Assembly (NCBI RefSeq): GCF_021130785.1
Contig: NC_060212.1
Coordinates: 149,726,001 to 149,790,000, forward strand
Direction of reading: 5' to 3'
Source: Homalodisca vitripennis
Taxonomy: Eukaryota; Arthropoda; Insecta; Hemiptera; Cicadellidae
Length of the DNA: 64,000 nucleotides
Part shown: positions 23,346 through 35,675 of the stretch, piece after piece
How the letters are laid out: each line of letters starts with the position of its first letter
How positions within the stretch are numbered: the stretch's first letter is position 1
Position numbers and translations under genes: made by a program
Notes under the pieces: generated by a model
The model's database searches: none
Seen by the model: only the letters and a program-made list of their open reading frames with translations
What the model was told of the DNA's origin: nothing

Positions 23346-24720
23346 ATACAAAGCACAGTGTATTTAAGCTTTGGACAGTATTGGTTAGTGAATATACAGT
23401 TGGATTCATCGAACTAGTCGATTGAAGATTTATGGCTCACTTACACTAAAGCGTTCGATTTTAAAAGCGCCTTTATATTTGCAGTGTGGGTCCTAAAAAG
23501 AAATAGCAGTTCAGTATCAGCAAATGGTCGGACACTAAAAGCCTTTATCTGAACCACTCCTGTCAGAAGTTGTAGGTTGGTGTAATTGCTCTCTTTTACC
23601 GTTCCATCGAACTCCGTCCTCACAATATGTCAAAACATCACCCAGGGGAGAGAGAGGCATGTTGTCAAAATAAATCTCTGTCAATACAATAACTCACTTC
23701 CTAGAGCTAAAGTCTATTTATCATGCAAGTCAAGCAACACTTCTTAGAATATCTCACTCGTAAATATATACTATATTGTTATAAAGTGGTAAATACTTAT
23801 AGCAATAACATTTCTAAAACAATATTTAAGTTAATTATCCATTATACACTTTACATTTTAGATAGTTCAAGTACTTTTAAATATTTCTATGCGAAACCCG
23901 ATAGCCATACGGTCGAGACGTAAGAATTAGGATTTGAGTTAGAGATAGGGGAGGTTCAAATCTTGTTTATGACCGTAACAATTGTTATCAGAATTATCAA
24001 CCTTGTACTGTATCGACTCTCCTCTTTATTCTGTTTTAAAATATACTAGAACAACCCAACTAACCTTGAGAAAGGACAGAATTTAAAATTAATTACGATT
24101 TTTTTATGTTGTAAGTGTTATTGCCTAACTCATAAAGTAAAATTTTGTATTTCATTGCCTGTTAGGTAATATGACGTACGAAAGTAACGACATATTAAAT
24201 ACATAGATTAAGAATAATAATAATAATAATAAATATCAAATTCATAAAATATAATTCAAGAGTTCGATTAAATATCTCTTTTTATGTATATATCAGGCTG
24301 GAGATGTTTCTAAAAATCATCTTTAAATAAGCCTTATTTCAAATGACCTATGAATTCTAAAAGACTTCTTTGTTTTGCACTGTATTTAAGGGCACAAAGG
24401 ATGTATTAAACCCATTCATGTTTCAAACTTTGAATATCGGCTATCTTGAAACCTAAAGATGTATCAAATAATTGTATGAACAAAAGTAGTTTATAATTAC
24501 TTTGTATATGTAATTAATGTATAATTTTGGACCTATGTTGGAAATTAGTCAAATTGAAATTCCCGTTTGCTGAAACGGGAATAGCCGCAATCTTGAAAAT
24601 GTTTATTTCTTAAGACTGAACAACAAAAACATCCAAGATATATGTGATAACTCCTTTTGTCGAAAGTACGACTGTTAACGTCTTAACAAACTTGAATTAT
24701 ATTGCATAATCCCATACATT
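23346..24720. other. AT-rich region without recognisable gene
   Basis: The region holds short frames (23441-23623 minus, 23723-23923 plus) without recognisable content and an (AAT)n run at about 24210-24230. Nothing else is supported. Confidence 0.5.
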
Positions 24721-24726
24721 CATATA

Positions 24727-24752
24727 TTGTATATATATATATATATATATAT
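24727..24752. repeat. (TA)n microsatellite, left flank of tRNA-like repeat
   Basis: A short TA run ends immediately before the first unit of the tRNA-like repeat. A longer TA run lies on the other side at 25076-25143. Confidence 0.9.
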
Positions 24753-24754
24753 TT

Positions 24755-25069
24755 ACGTTAAATTGTATAAATGGCAATAGCCTTATTTATTTAATTTCAA
24801 TAAACATTGAATCACAAAAAGTACTTGCTCCGCCGGGAGTCGAACCCGGATCTCTCACTTGCCGGGTGAATGTGCTACCATTACACCACAGAGCGCTTAC
24901 TTTTTCTGATTCAATTATTTTGTATTTGGCCGTATCTGTCACATATGCGTTTAAATAAGCAAACTAACATATGATCGGAAGACCAAACACCTGTCAAACG
25001 ACTTTTATTTACGTTAAAATTGTATAAATGGCAATAGCCTTATTTAATTTCAATAAACATTGAATCACA
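24755..25069 (-). repeat. tRNA-containing repeat, locus 1 (one full unit plus a partial unit)
   Basis: One full unit (24755-25010, 256 bp) is followed by the first roughly 59 bp of a second (25011-25069). The locus therefore begins and ends with the same short direct repeat (ACGTTAAA, then TGTATAAATGGCAATAGC). Related units occur at 54761-55583. Each full unit contains a tRNA-like cloverleaf flanked by inverted repeats. The whole sits between two (TA)n tracts. No coding frame is present. It resembles neither a standard SINE (no A-rich tail or LINE-like 3' end) nor a simple satellite. Confidence 0.85.
24825..24895 (-). tRNA. tRNA-like sequence (anticodon position reads GGC), probable pseudo-tRNA
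   Basis: On the minus strand the sequence folds as a cloverleaf. It has acceptor CGCTCTG/CGGAGCA (first pair C-A mismatched), D arm GTGT/GCAC, anticodon arm TTCAC/GTGAG with loop CCGGCAA, and T arm CCGGG/CCCGG with loop TTCGACT. The B box GGTTCGACTCC is perfect and the A-box region TGGTGTAATGG is good, so RNA polymerase III promotion is plausible. Position 33 is C instead of the invariant U. The anticodon would be GGC (Ala), but the G3-U70 alanine identity pair is absent. It is best read as a tRNA-derived element. Confidence 0.6.
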
Positions 25070-25073
25070 TTGT

Positions 25074-25075
<2 letters not shown>

Positions 25076-25143
<68 letters not shown>
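25076..25143. repeat. (TA)n microsatellite
   Basis: A nearly pure TA run of about 66 bp separates the tRNA-like repeat from the 3' end of a Penelope-like element. Confidence 0.95.
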
Positions 25144-25147
<4 letters not shown>

Positions 25148-25168
25148 GTACACAAAAACAGAAACAAA

Positions 25169-25230
25169 AATTCAGTGCTCATGTTTAATTTTCGAGTTCA
25201 CAGAACCCTTCATCAGAACCACACTGAATT
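25169..25230 (-). ncRNA. Type I hammerhead ribozyme motif of Penelope-like element
   Basis: The minus strand carries the canonical core CTGATGA (25216-25210), then stem II GGGTTC/GAACTC (six pairs including one G-U) with a TGT loop, then GAAA (25193-25190). Stem I is formed by AATTCAGTG (25230-25222) and CACTGAATT (25177-25169), nine perfect pairs, with an additional GTT/AAC near the core. Stem III is minimal, as reported for Penelope-like hammerheads, which may act as dimers. All conserved core bases are present, so self-cleavage is plausible. Confidence 0.7.
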
Positions 25231-25394
25231 AAAACATATAAACAGAACTCAAACCAAGAACAAAAGACATAACCAAAATAAAATTTTAACAAATAAATAC
25301 CATAAACAACAAGATTCCAATCAGCTGTGTGTAGAATATTTGTAAATGTTTACATAGAACTAAAAATCTTTTTGTTATAAAAAGGAAAAGAGAA

Positions 25395-25607
25395 TCATCT
25401 TAGGTTCAACCCATCTGGTTGCCTTGATTTTAAAATTAATTGGTGTGCGATTTCAACATTTCTTAAATTTATCAGATTGGTATTTTGATTGTGGTTTGGC
25501 TCTAAATGGTAAATTCCTTTTAGGCTGAAGCAATTTTCTAATTTATTTTGATTGTGTTGAATCGCATGAGCAGATAATGGTCTCTCATAATTTTGATGAA
25601 CAACATC
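25395..25607 (-). pseudogene. C-terminal fragment of Penelope-like reverse transcriptase/endonuclease
   Basis: The frame reads HQNYERPLSAHAIQHNQN and ends AHQLILKSRQPDGLNLR before its stop. The spacing of SAH..QHN and the terminal EIAHQL..KS..P.GLN match the copy at 50245-50520 (AHGLKHNLN, EQAHQLVTKSKFPKG). They also fit the C-terminal part of GIY-YIG domains of Penelope-like elements. The catalytic N-terminal half of the domain and the reverse transcriptase are missing. The start given for the open frame lies inside a CA repeat and is not real. Confidence 0.65.
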
Positions 25608-25631
25608 AAACACACACACACACACACACAC

Positions 25632-28330
25632 ATATACTACAAATAATATATATATACATATAATGCATAGATAATATATGTATGTTAATATTCACAAAAC
25701 TTTACGGAGAATTAATGGAGAAAACGCTTTCTATATAATGCGTAAAGTTTCAGATTCCTACAATTAAATTTAAGTCTCTACTAAACGTAAAGATTACTCT
25801 TTGAAAAGACTCGTCTTTTCATTTGGTACTCGTTTTACACACTACAAAATTTCTCTTATATATTAAAAAATCAATGACTAAGACCATTTATTGATATTAA
25901 AATGGCCCTAAACAGACATCTCCTAAACGAGTTTGACTGGGAGAAGAAACAGCGTTATTGTCCTGGCTTTTGTCCCGGGCCCTTTTGTTAGTTCTCGAAT
26001 CCATTGTACGAACATTATGCACCGATAAGCAATAATGTTTCCATCATGTCACACATAAAACAATAGCTGAATAGATGTTAATCATATTAATAGTTATACA
26101 CTTTGCTAGGCAGTACACGCTCTATGATTAGTTTGTTAATATTTTGGTTGAGTAGAGTTATTTTTGTGTTAGTGAAATTGATAAATATGGACAGTATCTT
26201 AAGAATTGAATAAACATAAGAATGAACATAATTCCAGCTTAAATCTAAAAGTTAATTTTTTACACTAAACGTAGTTTTAAGCAATGGAATTTTTTAATCT
26301 TATGTGTATTTAAATTGTGTAATGTTCTTTATCTCTTTGATATACCTATTTTTATCATGTGAAATTGATACACTTAGTTTCATAGACATAACGTATTCTA
26401 AAATATATAAAAACAAGACAGTGTTTAAAATAATTCGTTGGCAGGCGTTGCTGTTATTTAAGGATGTTAGATATTTACACATATTGTACTCGAATAGAAA
26501 TCATCTTGCGAAATAAATCGAAGAAAATTATATTTATAATCTAATAGAGTTTAAGTTTTTTGGGGGGAAGCGATTTACAACACTTCTGCTGTAACATGTA
26601 GAGAAACATGTAATCACGTGTAGCTTCCAAATTGTTAAAACAGAAGGCATGCTATTGCGAGATTCATGCTAATACTAGATACTCGCTAATACCTCTGAAG
26701 TATAATGTAATATAAAGTAATAATGTAATGTGAAGTAAATGTTAAATGTAAATTTTAGGCACAGTTATTAATGATTTTTAATTAATCTTCGAGAATGCTC
26801 TCACAACATTGCAAGTTCAATTTTTTCCATATAAGTAATTAATTCAACAATTGCTCATGGCATAAATTAGTACAAGAAGCCATATGCGTAGGATTTCATT
26901 GCTTTTCATAACCTTACTTTTAATTGAACATTCTTCGAGAATACGTAATTACTGACCTACTTATTGAATGAAAGATTAAATTTTACCGGCGAGGAATTCT
27001 TGGAAAGATGCAATATTTGGATTATATCGTAAATTCCAAGCCCTCTTTTATTATAAAAGGTTTAGAATACCCATTATTAAAAGAGTAATTCCTAGTTATA
27101 AATGCATATCCATCCATGGAACTCTAATATAAAGTTGTCAATTTTTAATAATTTATTTCTAGCTTTATTTATCATAGAAGAAAATTAAATATTTCTAGTT
27201 AAGTAGGCTACTCTTAATTTTCATATACAGAGTTTTGTCGAAATCTCCTTTCGGACAGCAAGATAAATGTAAGAAGAGTAATTTGATAAGATCCATTTTC
27301 ACATGTTTTCTTCTCGTTATGGGAACAAATCCTGTTTCATTTTGTTGAACTCTAAAAACCTTTAATGAGATACAAAAATACTAGGAATATACAATACATC
27401 GACATAGCACCATCATTGTTCTATGAGACGTCACGAGAAATACTCTAAATATTCTCTCTCTACTACAGCCTCAGTAGTCTCATTAATATCGGCACTTGTA
27501 CGTCGTGATATATTTATTATAAATGTTACGTAACAAGCCTCACATCAGTTACGACGATTAGGAAAAACTATACAGGCCTATCTCTTCTTGTCTCCCGCAA
27601 TAGGCCAGAAACTCGTTACATTTCTCCAGGTTGATTATTGGGCACCTTAACTGTAGGGGTAAAGATTATTGGTATGATACGTAATATTATTAAGCCAAAC
27701 TAAAAATGTATTAATTGCTGTATATTATGTATAAAATTGCATAAATTTAAAATTATCCCTTATGTCGTAATATTCTACTTAAATTAGTTATTATTTATTA
27801 TTCAAGCAAGTGTTGAAAAAGGTCGAATATTTTCAAAAGATTATAATACATACATTTTGATTTGAAAAAATGTTGGGGAAAGTGAAAGTTTTCTAAGAAA
27901 TATAAACAATTTGTATAAGTATATTTGAGTCAACTTAAAATTATATTTCTAAGAAAATAACGTATTTTTAACCATAATAATTTCAAATACTTAGGTATAT
28001 AATTGTATTAGGCATGTGGATACTTAATATACCAGTTTAAATTTATTCTTCTTTTTTAATCGGTGTTTTATTTTATCCATATAATTATATTGAAAAATCT
28101 GTAATCCGATTACAGCGATTTATTACCAGATTAAGTTGTTTATTTAAGGACAAATTTAAATTATTTTACTACTAAGTTAACAATTTAAAAGTATGGTATA
28201 ATACAATATAATAATGAGAAGAAGAAAAATTGCTTTATTTAAACGATTACAAATAAGGTAACATGATAATCCTCTGATAATATTTGCAATATAAAACAAT
28301 TGGTATTAAACCGTCTGTTTGTTTCGTCAC
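25632..28330. other. AT-rich region without recognisable gene
   Basis: There are short overlapping frames at 26300-26516 on both strands and nothing with a recognisable domain. No transposon termini are visible. The 27400-27660 stretch is GC-richer but frames are broken. Confidence 0.5.
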
Positions 28331-28339
28331 AACATTTAA

Positions 28340-28411
28340 AATATATATAATATATATATATATATTATATATATAATATATATATATTATATATATATAT
28401 ATAATATATAT
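28340..28411. repeat. AT-only palindromic tract
   Basis: About 70 bp of alternating TATATA/ATATTATA blocks form repeated short palindromes that could extrude as cruciforms. Confidence 0.8.
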
Positions 28412-28604
28412 ACACTTTCCAAATTTATTCTGCTTTTAGAAGCAAACATATGTTACAAAAGCTCAAAAAAACAAAAAAAATCAGCTTTTAAAATTTGTAT
28501 TATTAAACTTAAAAAGAAATAACATTAACAGCAATGTAATTGTTGCTATAATTAGTTCAGTTGTTATATTTTTATCTCCTGTTGCGTAAAATGCAAAATC
28601 CAAT

Positions 28605-28740
28605 ATATACATATATACACACCACACAGACATACACACATAACACACACACACACACATTTATATATATATAGATATATATATATATATATATATACAT
28701 ACATACACACACATACATACACACATACATACATACATAT
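28605..28740. repeat. Compound CA/TA/CATA microsatellite
   Basis: The tract runs through (CA)n with TA and CATA units. The 86-codon minus-strand frame at 28564-28824 is mainly a translation of this repeat. Confidence 0.9.
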
Positions 28741-31455
28741 GAAGTACAACAAATAAACTTTGTGTAAAATTAACTTTCGATCTTCTATATTTACATCCAT
28801 ATTTATAAATAGCAAATATGGCAATAACTAGTCATAGTTAATTAATTATGTTAGTTAAGTTAATACAATATAATAACATAAGTTTTATAACAGCAGTTAA
28901 AGCTTAAAGTGTACGTTACCGTGGATACAACGATAAAGGAAATGTGTGGTATTCTGAAAAAAATTATACGGTTAATGAAATAAGTCTTTTAGGTATTTCA
29001 AAATGTAATTATATTTATGATTCGGGTAAGACTAGGAGTTTGTTTGTCACTGTCTATAACCAAGCAATGAAAGTGGAGTTTATTCATTTATCAAATTTAC
29101 GAACAGATTTTTTGTAAAATGAATGTAAACTAATGCATTTTCAAATCAACTAAGAACCTTTAAGAACATTTCTTTAAGACGAAAATTATTACTATTACTA
29201 TTAGTGATAGTTATTTATTAAATACTTGTATAAAAATGGCAACGAAAAAAGGTTTTTACAAGAAATAAAATAAATCTGGCTAAATAAAAAAAATTCCTTT
29301 ATGAAATATTTTTGAGGCAATTCAATGTAGAGTTAGATGTACAAAAATATTTTTTAGCCGTTTTTATTCGTGCAATGAGTTGAACTATACAGCCAAAATA
29401 TGTTGTAAATGTATAATTTTTATGGTTTTCTTTCAATAAAAATATTTTGTTATTTTTATTGTAATGAAGGGGCACGTTGACCTATTTTAACACAGTGATC
29501 GAGATAAATATGGACCAGGAGTAACATAACTCCATAGAAGCACCTAAGGATTGCTTCTTCTCTACATCTTCTTGCCCGTCACATTGACCTACTCAAGTTA
29601 TTCCCTTACAGGTCATTGGGCCAAACTGAATAATTTGTTGTATTTGTACTAAAGGTCCTGTTCTATGTTCAATTATTAAGGACATTATGAACTTACCTAG
29701 GTGGCCAAATTTGGAAATATCTTTTTCGTTGGTGTTTTGTTAGTTTCTATACACTACCATTCTCTCAAAACTATGAGTATCCCGATCTAAAACAGCAGAG
29801 ACAATGTAGTTTCAAGTATCAACAACATACTATCCTCATGGGGGTCAATTTTCTAGTTAGTTCCGTATATTTCATGATAGATATGGCTGAAATTTTGGAT
29901 CATTAATAGGAGCTCAGATCGATAACAACAAGCAGTTATCAGATGCCTGAGTAGTATCCAACATCATTTCCGAATAATATGAATTTTTTTGCTTATATAT
30001 TATTTTGATCTTGTTTCAGGTAGATACGTATATCATCCATTTCGGCTCCTTATCAGTAATATATCGAAGAGATTACATATACCTGGGTGGACACGTGGAA
30101 TTACTTTTCCATCCCTGTAACATGCCGGGAGAAAATGTATTTATTTTTTTTATTTTTAACCTGCCCTGGTTTCGACCAAAGTTGCACTCTTTCACCTGTG
30201 CAAGCTAAGAAACATGCAAACCTTACACTAGAGTTGTGGTCTTATAAATTAAACAAGAATTTGTCTTTATAAATTGTCAATTACAAGAAAAGTTCTTAAA
30301 TTAATCATACTCACACATTTTGTTTACACTATAATTACAGTTTATATTATTACAATTTGTAATTAGTCAAGTATTTTAAAAGATTCTCAAGTATTTTAAA
30401 AAGCAGTGAAAATTTATTAATTTTCTTTAGTATTTATATTTGTCATAGAAGTATTTTGATATCTTTTATTTCAAGGGGTTTAAAACTAAAATGATAATAC
30501 TGTATATTATATTATCTGCATCTCTGTATTCCTTAATCTTAAGCCAACTAATTTCATGAAAATTCAAAATGTATGAAAAGACCAAATACATATCTAATAA
30601 AGAATATTGCTAGTAAAGAAACTTATCTGTAAGAGTGTTTGATAAATCAGTAAAATCAATGTACGTAATATGAAAAAAAGGGAAACCAAGTAAAGAAATC
30701 CGGAACTTTCGAATATGAGATGACAGAGAAAAGTTAATATTTTAAAAACATATAATTATTTTACTTCCTTGGACCAATATAGGTTTATCCCTAATTCTTA
30801 ATCCTAAATTAGTAATAGTTGCAAAACTGTAATGCTTAATTATTAATTATAACGAGATTAATATGATTTAAGAGGTATGATCAGTACTCATTACGGATTT
30901 AAACACTAAGGTTAAGAAATGTTATTTCTTAACTTTAATAATTAATAATTAAGCTTCAATAATTATCCTTGGTTATCAGTTCTGGACGTTGAAAATAATT
31001 TTGTCCTGTACAATTTAATAGAATGTTTGGTTTTATAAATATTTATCCATATTTCAACAATCATTGAGTTTCGAAAATTATAGGTTTTAAATTATACTCG
31101 TAGAAGACCAAACGATGAAATAGGACAAGTTGTGTGTTATAGATATATTTCCTTTATTTAGTATTTTTAAAATTATTCCTTGTTGGGTCGGTAAATTAGG
31201 ATGATGATATTTATTAATGTACAAAGGAATGTTCTTGGTGATATACTCGTATATTAGACTACATTCAACCATGTCATCCATGTGTCCGATGAAACTTTAG
31301 AAAATAATATGATTCCGAAAGGTTCTGGACCAAGCCAGTAAAACTTATAGATGGCAAAGATCCTTCAAAAAACCTCTAAAGAACCTCAGCCGTAGTAGAG
31401 TCACGATCTATGATCTCTTGCACCGGGGCCAGAACACGAGATCGATTTTGTTAAT
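28741..31455. other. AT-rich region with hairpin, no recognisable gene
   Basis: Two nested inverted repeats lie at 30834-30956: outer arms of 17 bp (GCTTAATTATTAATTAT at 30834-30850, complement at 30940-30956) and an inner 10-bp hairpin GTTAAGAAAT/ATTTCTTAAC. Overlapping short frames at 30005-30272 are unrecognised. Confidence 0.5.
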
Positions 31456-31560
31456 AGCTATAATTTTATCACTCTCTCTCTCTCTCTCTCTCTGTGGCAA
31501 CATCCTCTCTCATGGTTCTCTCTCTTCTCTCTCACGTGGAACCATCCAAGAGAGTACCTA
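31456..31560. repeat. (CT)n-rich tract
   Basis: A (TC)n run at about 31472-31492 is followed by a looser pyrimidine-rich stretch to about 31535. Purine/pyrimidine asymmetry of this kind can form triplexes. Confidence 0.85.
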
Positions 31561-34500
31561 CTAGTACCTATTCCTCTCAGAAATAGACAAGTGTAAACCA
31601 CTATTTATTTTTCCTTTCTTCTTCATAGTTTCTGCAGAAAACGTTTCTGTATTGTCACATCTCAAGTTCCGATGACGATCTTAGTTACGAACTTACCTTA
31701 TGAGGACGAATTTGTATGGTACTAATAAAATACTACTATTATTGGTATAGTATGTAAAATTAATAAAGATCCATTGAGGCTTTATATGCTTAGGTGTTAA
31801 GTAGTAATTGCCTCTTGAAACTAAAAACCCTTGGCTACATGGTACATGTACTTGGGTTTTGAATGAAGTTGTACTTTATTCCATATGTAAGTCAGCATTG
31901 CGTTGAAACGAAGATACCAGTTAAGTTGATAAAAAACTAGATATAAGAACTTTGTTTATCTTGTTCGTAGAGCATTATTTCAGGATAATTTGTGTATACT
32001 GTATGAAATCATATTCTACGCTCTACTATGGAGTCTGGTCGTAATATGACAAGTTTTGGTCACCATTAACAAATTTTAAATAAGGCGAGAATAATCTTTT
32101 CTTCTCTGTTTAAATAATTTTTTTAGAGTGTTTACAGTGCTGAGTATTATTGGTTTACTTAATACTAGGAATAATCTGAAGAGTAATATTGATTACCCTG
32201 CTTCGGCACGCGGATAATTTCTTCTTTTTTCAAAACACAAGTGATTAACACCCTCCATTCAGGTTATTTAACGAAATACACAGAGATTAAAAGCATTCTT
32301 TGCTAACTAATTCAAGAATAAACCTATATGTAGCACTTTAAAATTTTGGCTGAGCTTTAGCGAAGCCTTTAACTCGTGGATATCGAAATATTTCATTTCT
32401 GAATGATTTATAGATTTTGAAATTTTGCACGAATCTTCATTTATGTATTAGCAACTCTAATTTACGGTGAATTTCAATCCATTTTCGTTGAGCGTTAGCG
32501 AATATTTTTCCATTGATTTCAAGGAATCATGGAATCATTGGTTTATCATTATGGAGAAGATTGAATAATATAATAAATAAATTTGTTAGAAATCTTAATC
32601 AACTGGTTTGAGATTTAAAAATGTGATTTTTATTCATAGAGTAAAAATACAAAATAATGCAATAGTCGGTATCAATGTTTGATTTCGGCGGACTCTTGTG
32701 TTGTAGTATCATGCCTACCTCTTCGGAACTCTTATTACTTGAAAACTGCTCTGAAACCTAATTTAATGAACAAAAATTGGATTATATAAGTGGTTAGATA
32801 TCTCGAAAAAATGTAATCTGTTAAACCTTAGACCATAGATATAAATGAGTCCTATGGTCCTATGGTAGTAGATGTCCAACCATTGAATTTGGCTGAGCGT
32901 TATTGAAGGTTATGACTGTCTGCCTTCTATCTGATTGCAGGACATGAAATGAGCTATATATGTGAAAGTGTGCATGTAACCTTGAAGAAGCCTGTTACAC
33001 CACACTTGGCGTAGTGTATACCTTAGTGACTACTGTAAATGTCACAAAAAATTTTGTTTGGACTGAAAGTTAAAGATTTTTATGTCCAGATCTATTAGCA
33101 ACTGTAGAAACCTTTCAGCACTTTTACCGAGAACAATGTGTTCCCCATTGTTAGGGTAAATAAATGGGAAAAAATAAATTGTTGTCTACCTTTTACACTT
33201 GCTTACATAAAATATGTTAATAGAAAAGTTTATGCATTAGAATTTTATGGCTGTTATTGCTAGGAATGCGTTCAAATTTTAAGGGGAACGTCCGACTTAT
33301 TTTTTACTTTTAATGTTTTTATCCTAATGGCTAATTGGGGAAGAGCATATACAGCACAAGGTCAACATTACTGAGTGAAAATAATTATAGATATGTGCTA
33401 ATTGTAGGAAAAATGACAAAAGAGTATATCCCAGGATGAATAGAGAAGGTCGTTGAACATCGTGCAGAAAATAAGGGTCTGAGGGCTGTATTACTGATCT
33501 GAGGATAAAACAAACCTTAATAAAGGGAAGAGCACTAATAAAATACACGGTCAAAATTAATGATAAAAATGTTAGGATTAAATTCTGCGTTCTTTCAATA
33601 AGAGCTGGATGAACGCATAAAAACACCAAATCCTTATAAAAAATATACAAAAACTACATAATAAACTATGTTTGTTGTATATATTCATATTGCACATAAC
33701 AGTTCTAAATTCAAAGTAAAATACTAAGCGGTAAAAACTTTAAGTTCTATTCAGTAAAATTTACTGTTTACAAGACAATTTTGTGAATAGCGTGTACTTA
33801 AATATAGAAAGTACATATCAAAAGATTGGAATTGTAAATTTTAAGTACATTTTGATATAGCGAGAAGGAGAAACTCACAATCAGTTGACGAGCATTGCAG
33901 GTCAGGAGCGTTGTGGGAGAGGAGGGTGATGGTGGAAGGGGAGGGAGTGAACAGCATAATTTCACCAGCAGTACTTGACCCACGACTGGACCTTTGGTGA
34001 GAAGACCGCATTAGTAACCACGATGCGTTTATCCCCTTAACCATTTAAGACAAAGCAGGATTAATCGTCCTTAATAAATTGTGAGGCTTTGGCTGTAAAA
34101 CAGAAAGTGCGCGTTCTCTTTAACCAACACAATATCCAGTATTACTGGCTAAATATACATTTTTATTTTCATGTAAAAAACTCTTAAATAAATTAAATGA
34201 AAATTAATTAGTTATAAATTATTTCTAAAATACCCTACGTGTTTAAAAGTAGCCTTTTTTATTACATAATAAATACAAATAAATGGGTTTGATTATTGAG
34301 ATATATATTTGAGCATTCAAATGTAAGGAGATACTCAGTGAAACATACTGACAAATATTTTACTTGTGTTGCATATTAGCCTTTCATTTTAGATACTTTT
34401 AGCATTCATTTTCTTTTAGATAAAATTCAGTTAATATTATTGTAAATTGAAAGTAGCCGACCAGGCAGACTTTCAATTTCCGATCACTCTTCTTTAAACG

Positions 34501-34929
34501 TATACGTAATGTAAAGACAATTATTTTTCTATTATCAACGACTGCTTACGTGGTTAAAACCCTGTCATGAGGCTGTCTTACATAAAAACCGTCTACGTAA
34601 AATTTCAAAAATACAGAACAATATATATACATAACGGCCTATTAAATAAACATATTTAAAATTACCGGTAATTATTATAAGTTAGTTCATTTTCATTTCA
34701 TATGTACAGTTTTAAAAAGCTTGGTTTTTAATATTACATGTTTTGCAAATTTTATCACACATTTTAAAGAATATTGTAAGTAAAATGGTTTAAAAATATA
34801 ACTCACTCTTTAAAAAATTTCATTATACTCAAATTTAGTGGCTTGCTGTATTTATTTGAAAATACAAGTACAAAAAAATATAAATTATTTATATCACGCA
34901 ACTTCATCGTTTTATACAAAATAATATTT
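31561..34929. other. Region with dispersed short repeat motif, no gene recognised
   Basis: The phrase GGCTGAGC(G/T)TTAGCGAA or close variants occurs at about 32348 and 32488, with a weaker copy at 32890 and a partial one at 20844, suggesting fragments of one dispersed repeat. A 108-codon minus-strand frame at 33324-33650 is hydrophobic but has no recognisable domain. A purine-rich G-run stretch lies at 33900-33950. Confidence 0.45.
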
Positions 34930-35133
34930 ATAGCGTTTTAAAACGATCCACCACAACATAGGGTAATTTTTTATCGTTAGAAAAAGTAAAATATTTTATA
35001 ATATTAAAAAAAAATTATAAAATATTTTCCTTTTTCTATTGATAAAAATCACCCTAAATTGTGGTAGATTGCTTTAAAACGCTATAATTTAGGGTGATTT
35101 TTTACTTTTAGAAAAAGGAAAATATTTTATAAT
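34930..35133. mobile_element. Foldback miniature element with an extra half arm
   Basis: The arms at 34930-35008 and 35010-35085 are inverted copies of each other (about 85% identical, with ends ATAGCGTTTTAAA and TTTAAAACGCTAT). There is almost no loop, so the whole forms one long hairpin. A third partial arm at 35086-35133 repeats the inner part of the left arm in direct orientation. No coding capacity and no clear target duplication are seen. Confidence 0.75.
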
Positions 35134-35675
35134 ATATTACAATAATAAAAGTATATTACAATGATATATTATAAACTGGTAAATGTATGGGATCCTTAAT
35201 TATGTAAACAAAATATTTTAATAAACGTAATAAGATTCAATAGCAGCAATAAAAGCCATAAAGTATGTAAGTAATGTGAAAATCGCCAAAAATTATGTAA
35301 ATGCCAATGAAAATGCATATTATTATGCATATATGAAGAAATCTTGTCGAATTCGCTTTATATTTTATATACGTGTGTAAAATCATCTTTTCTGTCAAAA
35401 TAAAATATCAGAAGTTCTAAAACAAAAAGCAAATGAAACAAGTTTTACTGATACCCTTAAAATACATGCTGCCCGTTTTTTGAACTTATCGATTGATGAT
35501 TTGTTAAATCTCACCTTTTAATTTTATAATATGAATCTTATGTAAGCATTTTTAAACCACTGATAAACGAATTTTTAAGAGGTAAACATTTTATAGTAAT
35601 CCTAAAGAGGATTGGGTAAGACGTTACCAAACTTACATTCCATCATAGAACAGAAACGTGAGAGCACATATTTAA

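Larger units (their letters stand above)
25144..25631 (-). mobile_element. 3' end of a Penelope-like retroelement, 5'-truncated
   Basis: On the minus strand, a piece of the GIY-YIG endonuclease end is followed by a 3' region and a hammerhead motif (25169-25230), the arrangement seen in terminal repeats of Penelope-like elements. The element ends at the (TA)n tract. Upstream it breaks off at a (CA)n run (about 25609-25631). A related but distinct copy is at 50242-50650. Confidence 0.7.

Noticed and set aside
33324..33650. 108-codon hydrophobic minus-strand frame.
   Set aside because: There is no recognisable domain, no paralog and no splice context. The composition fits a chance frame in AT-rich DNA.
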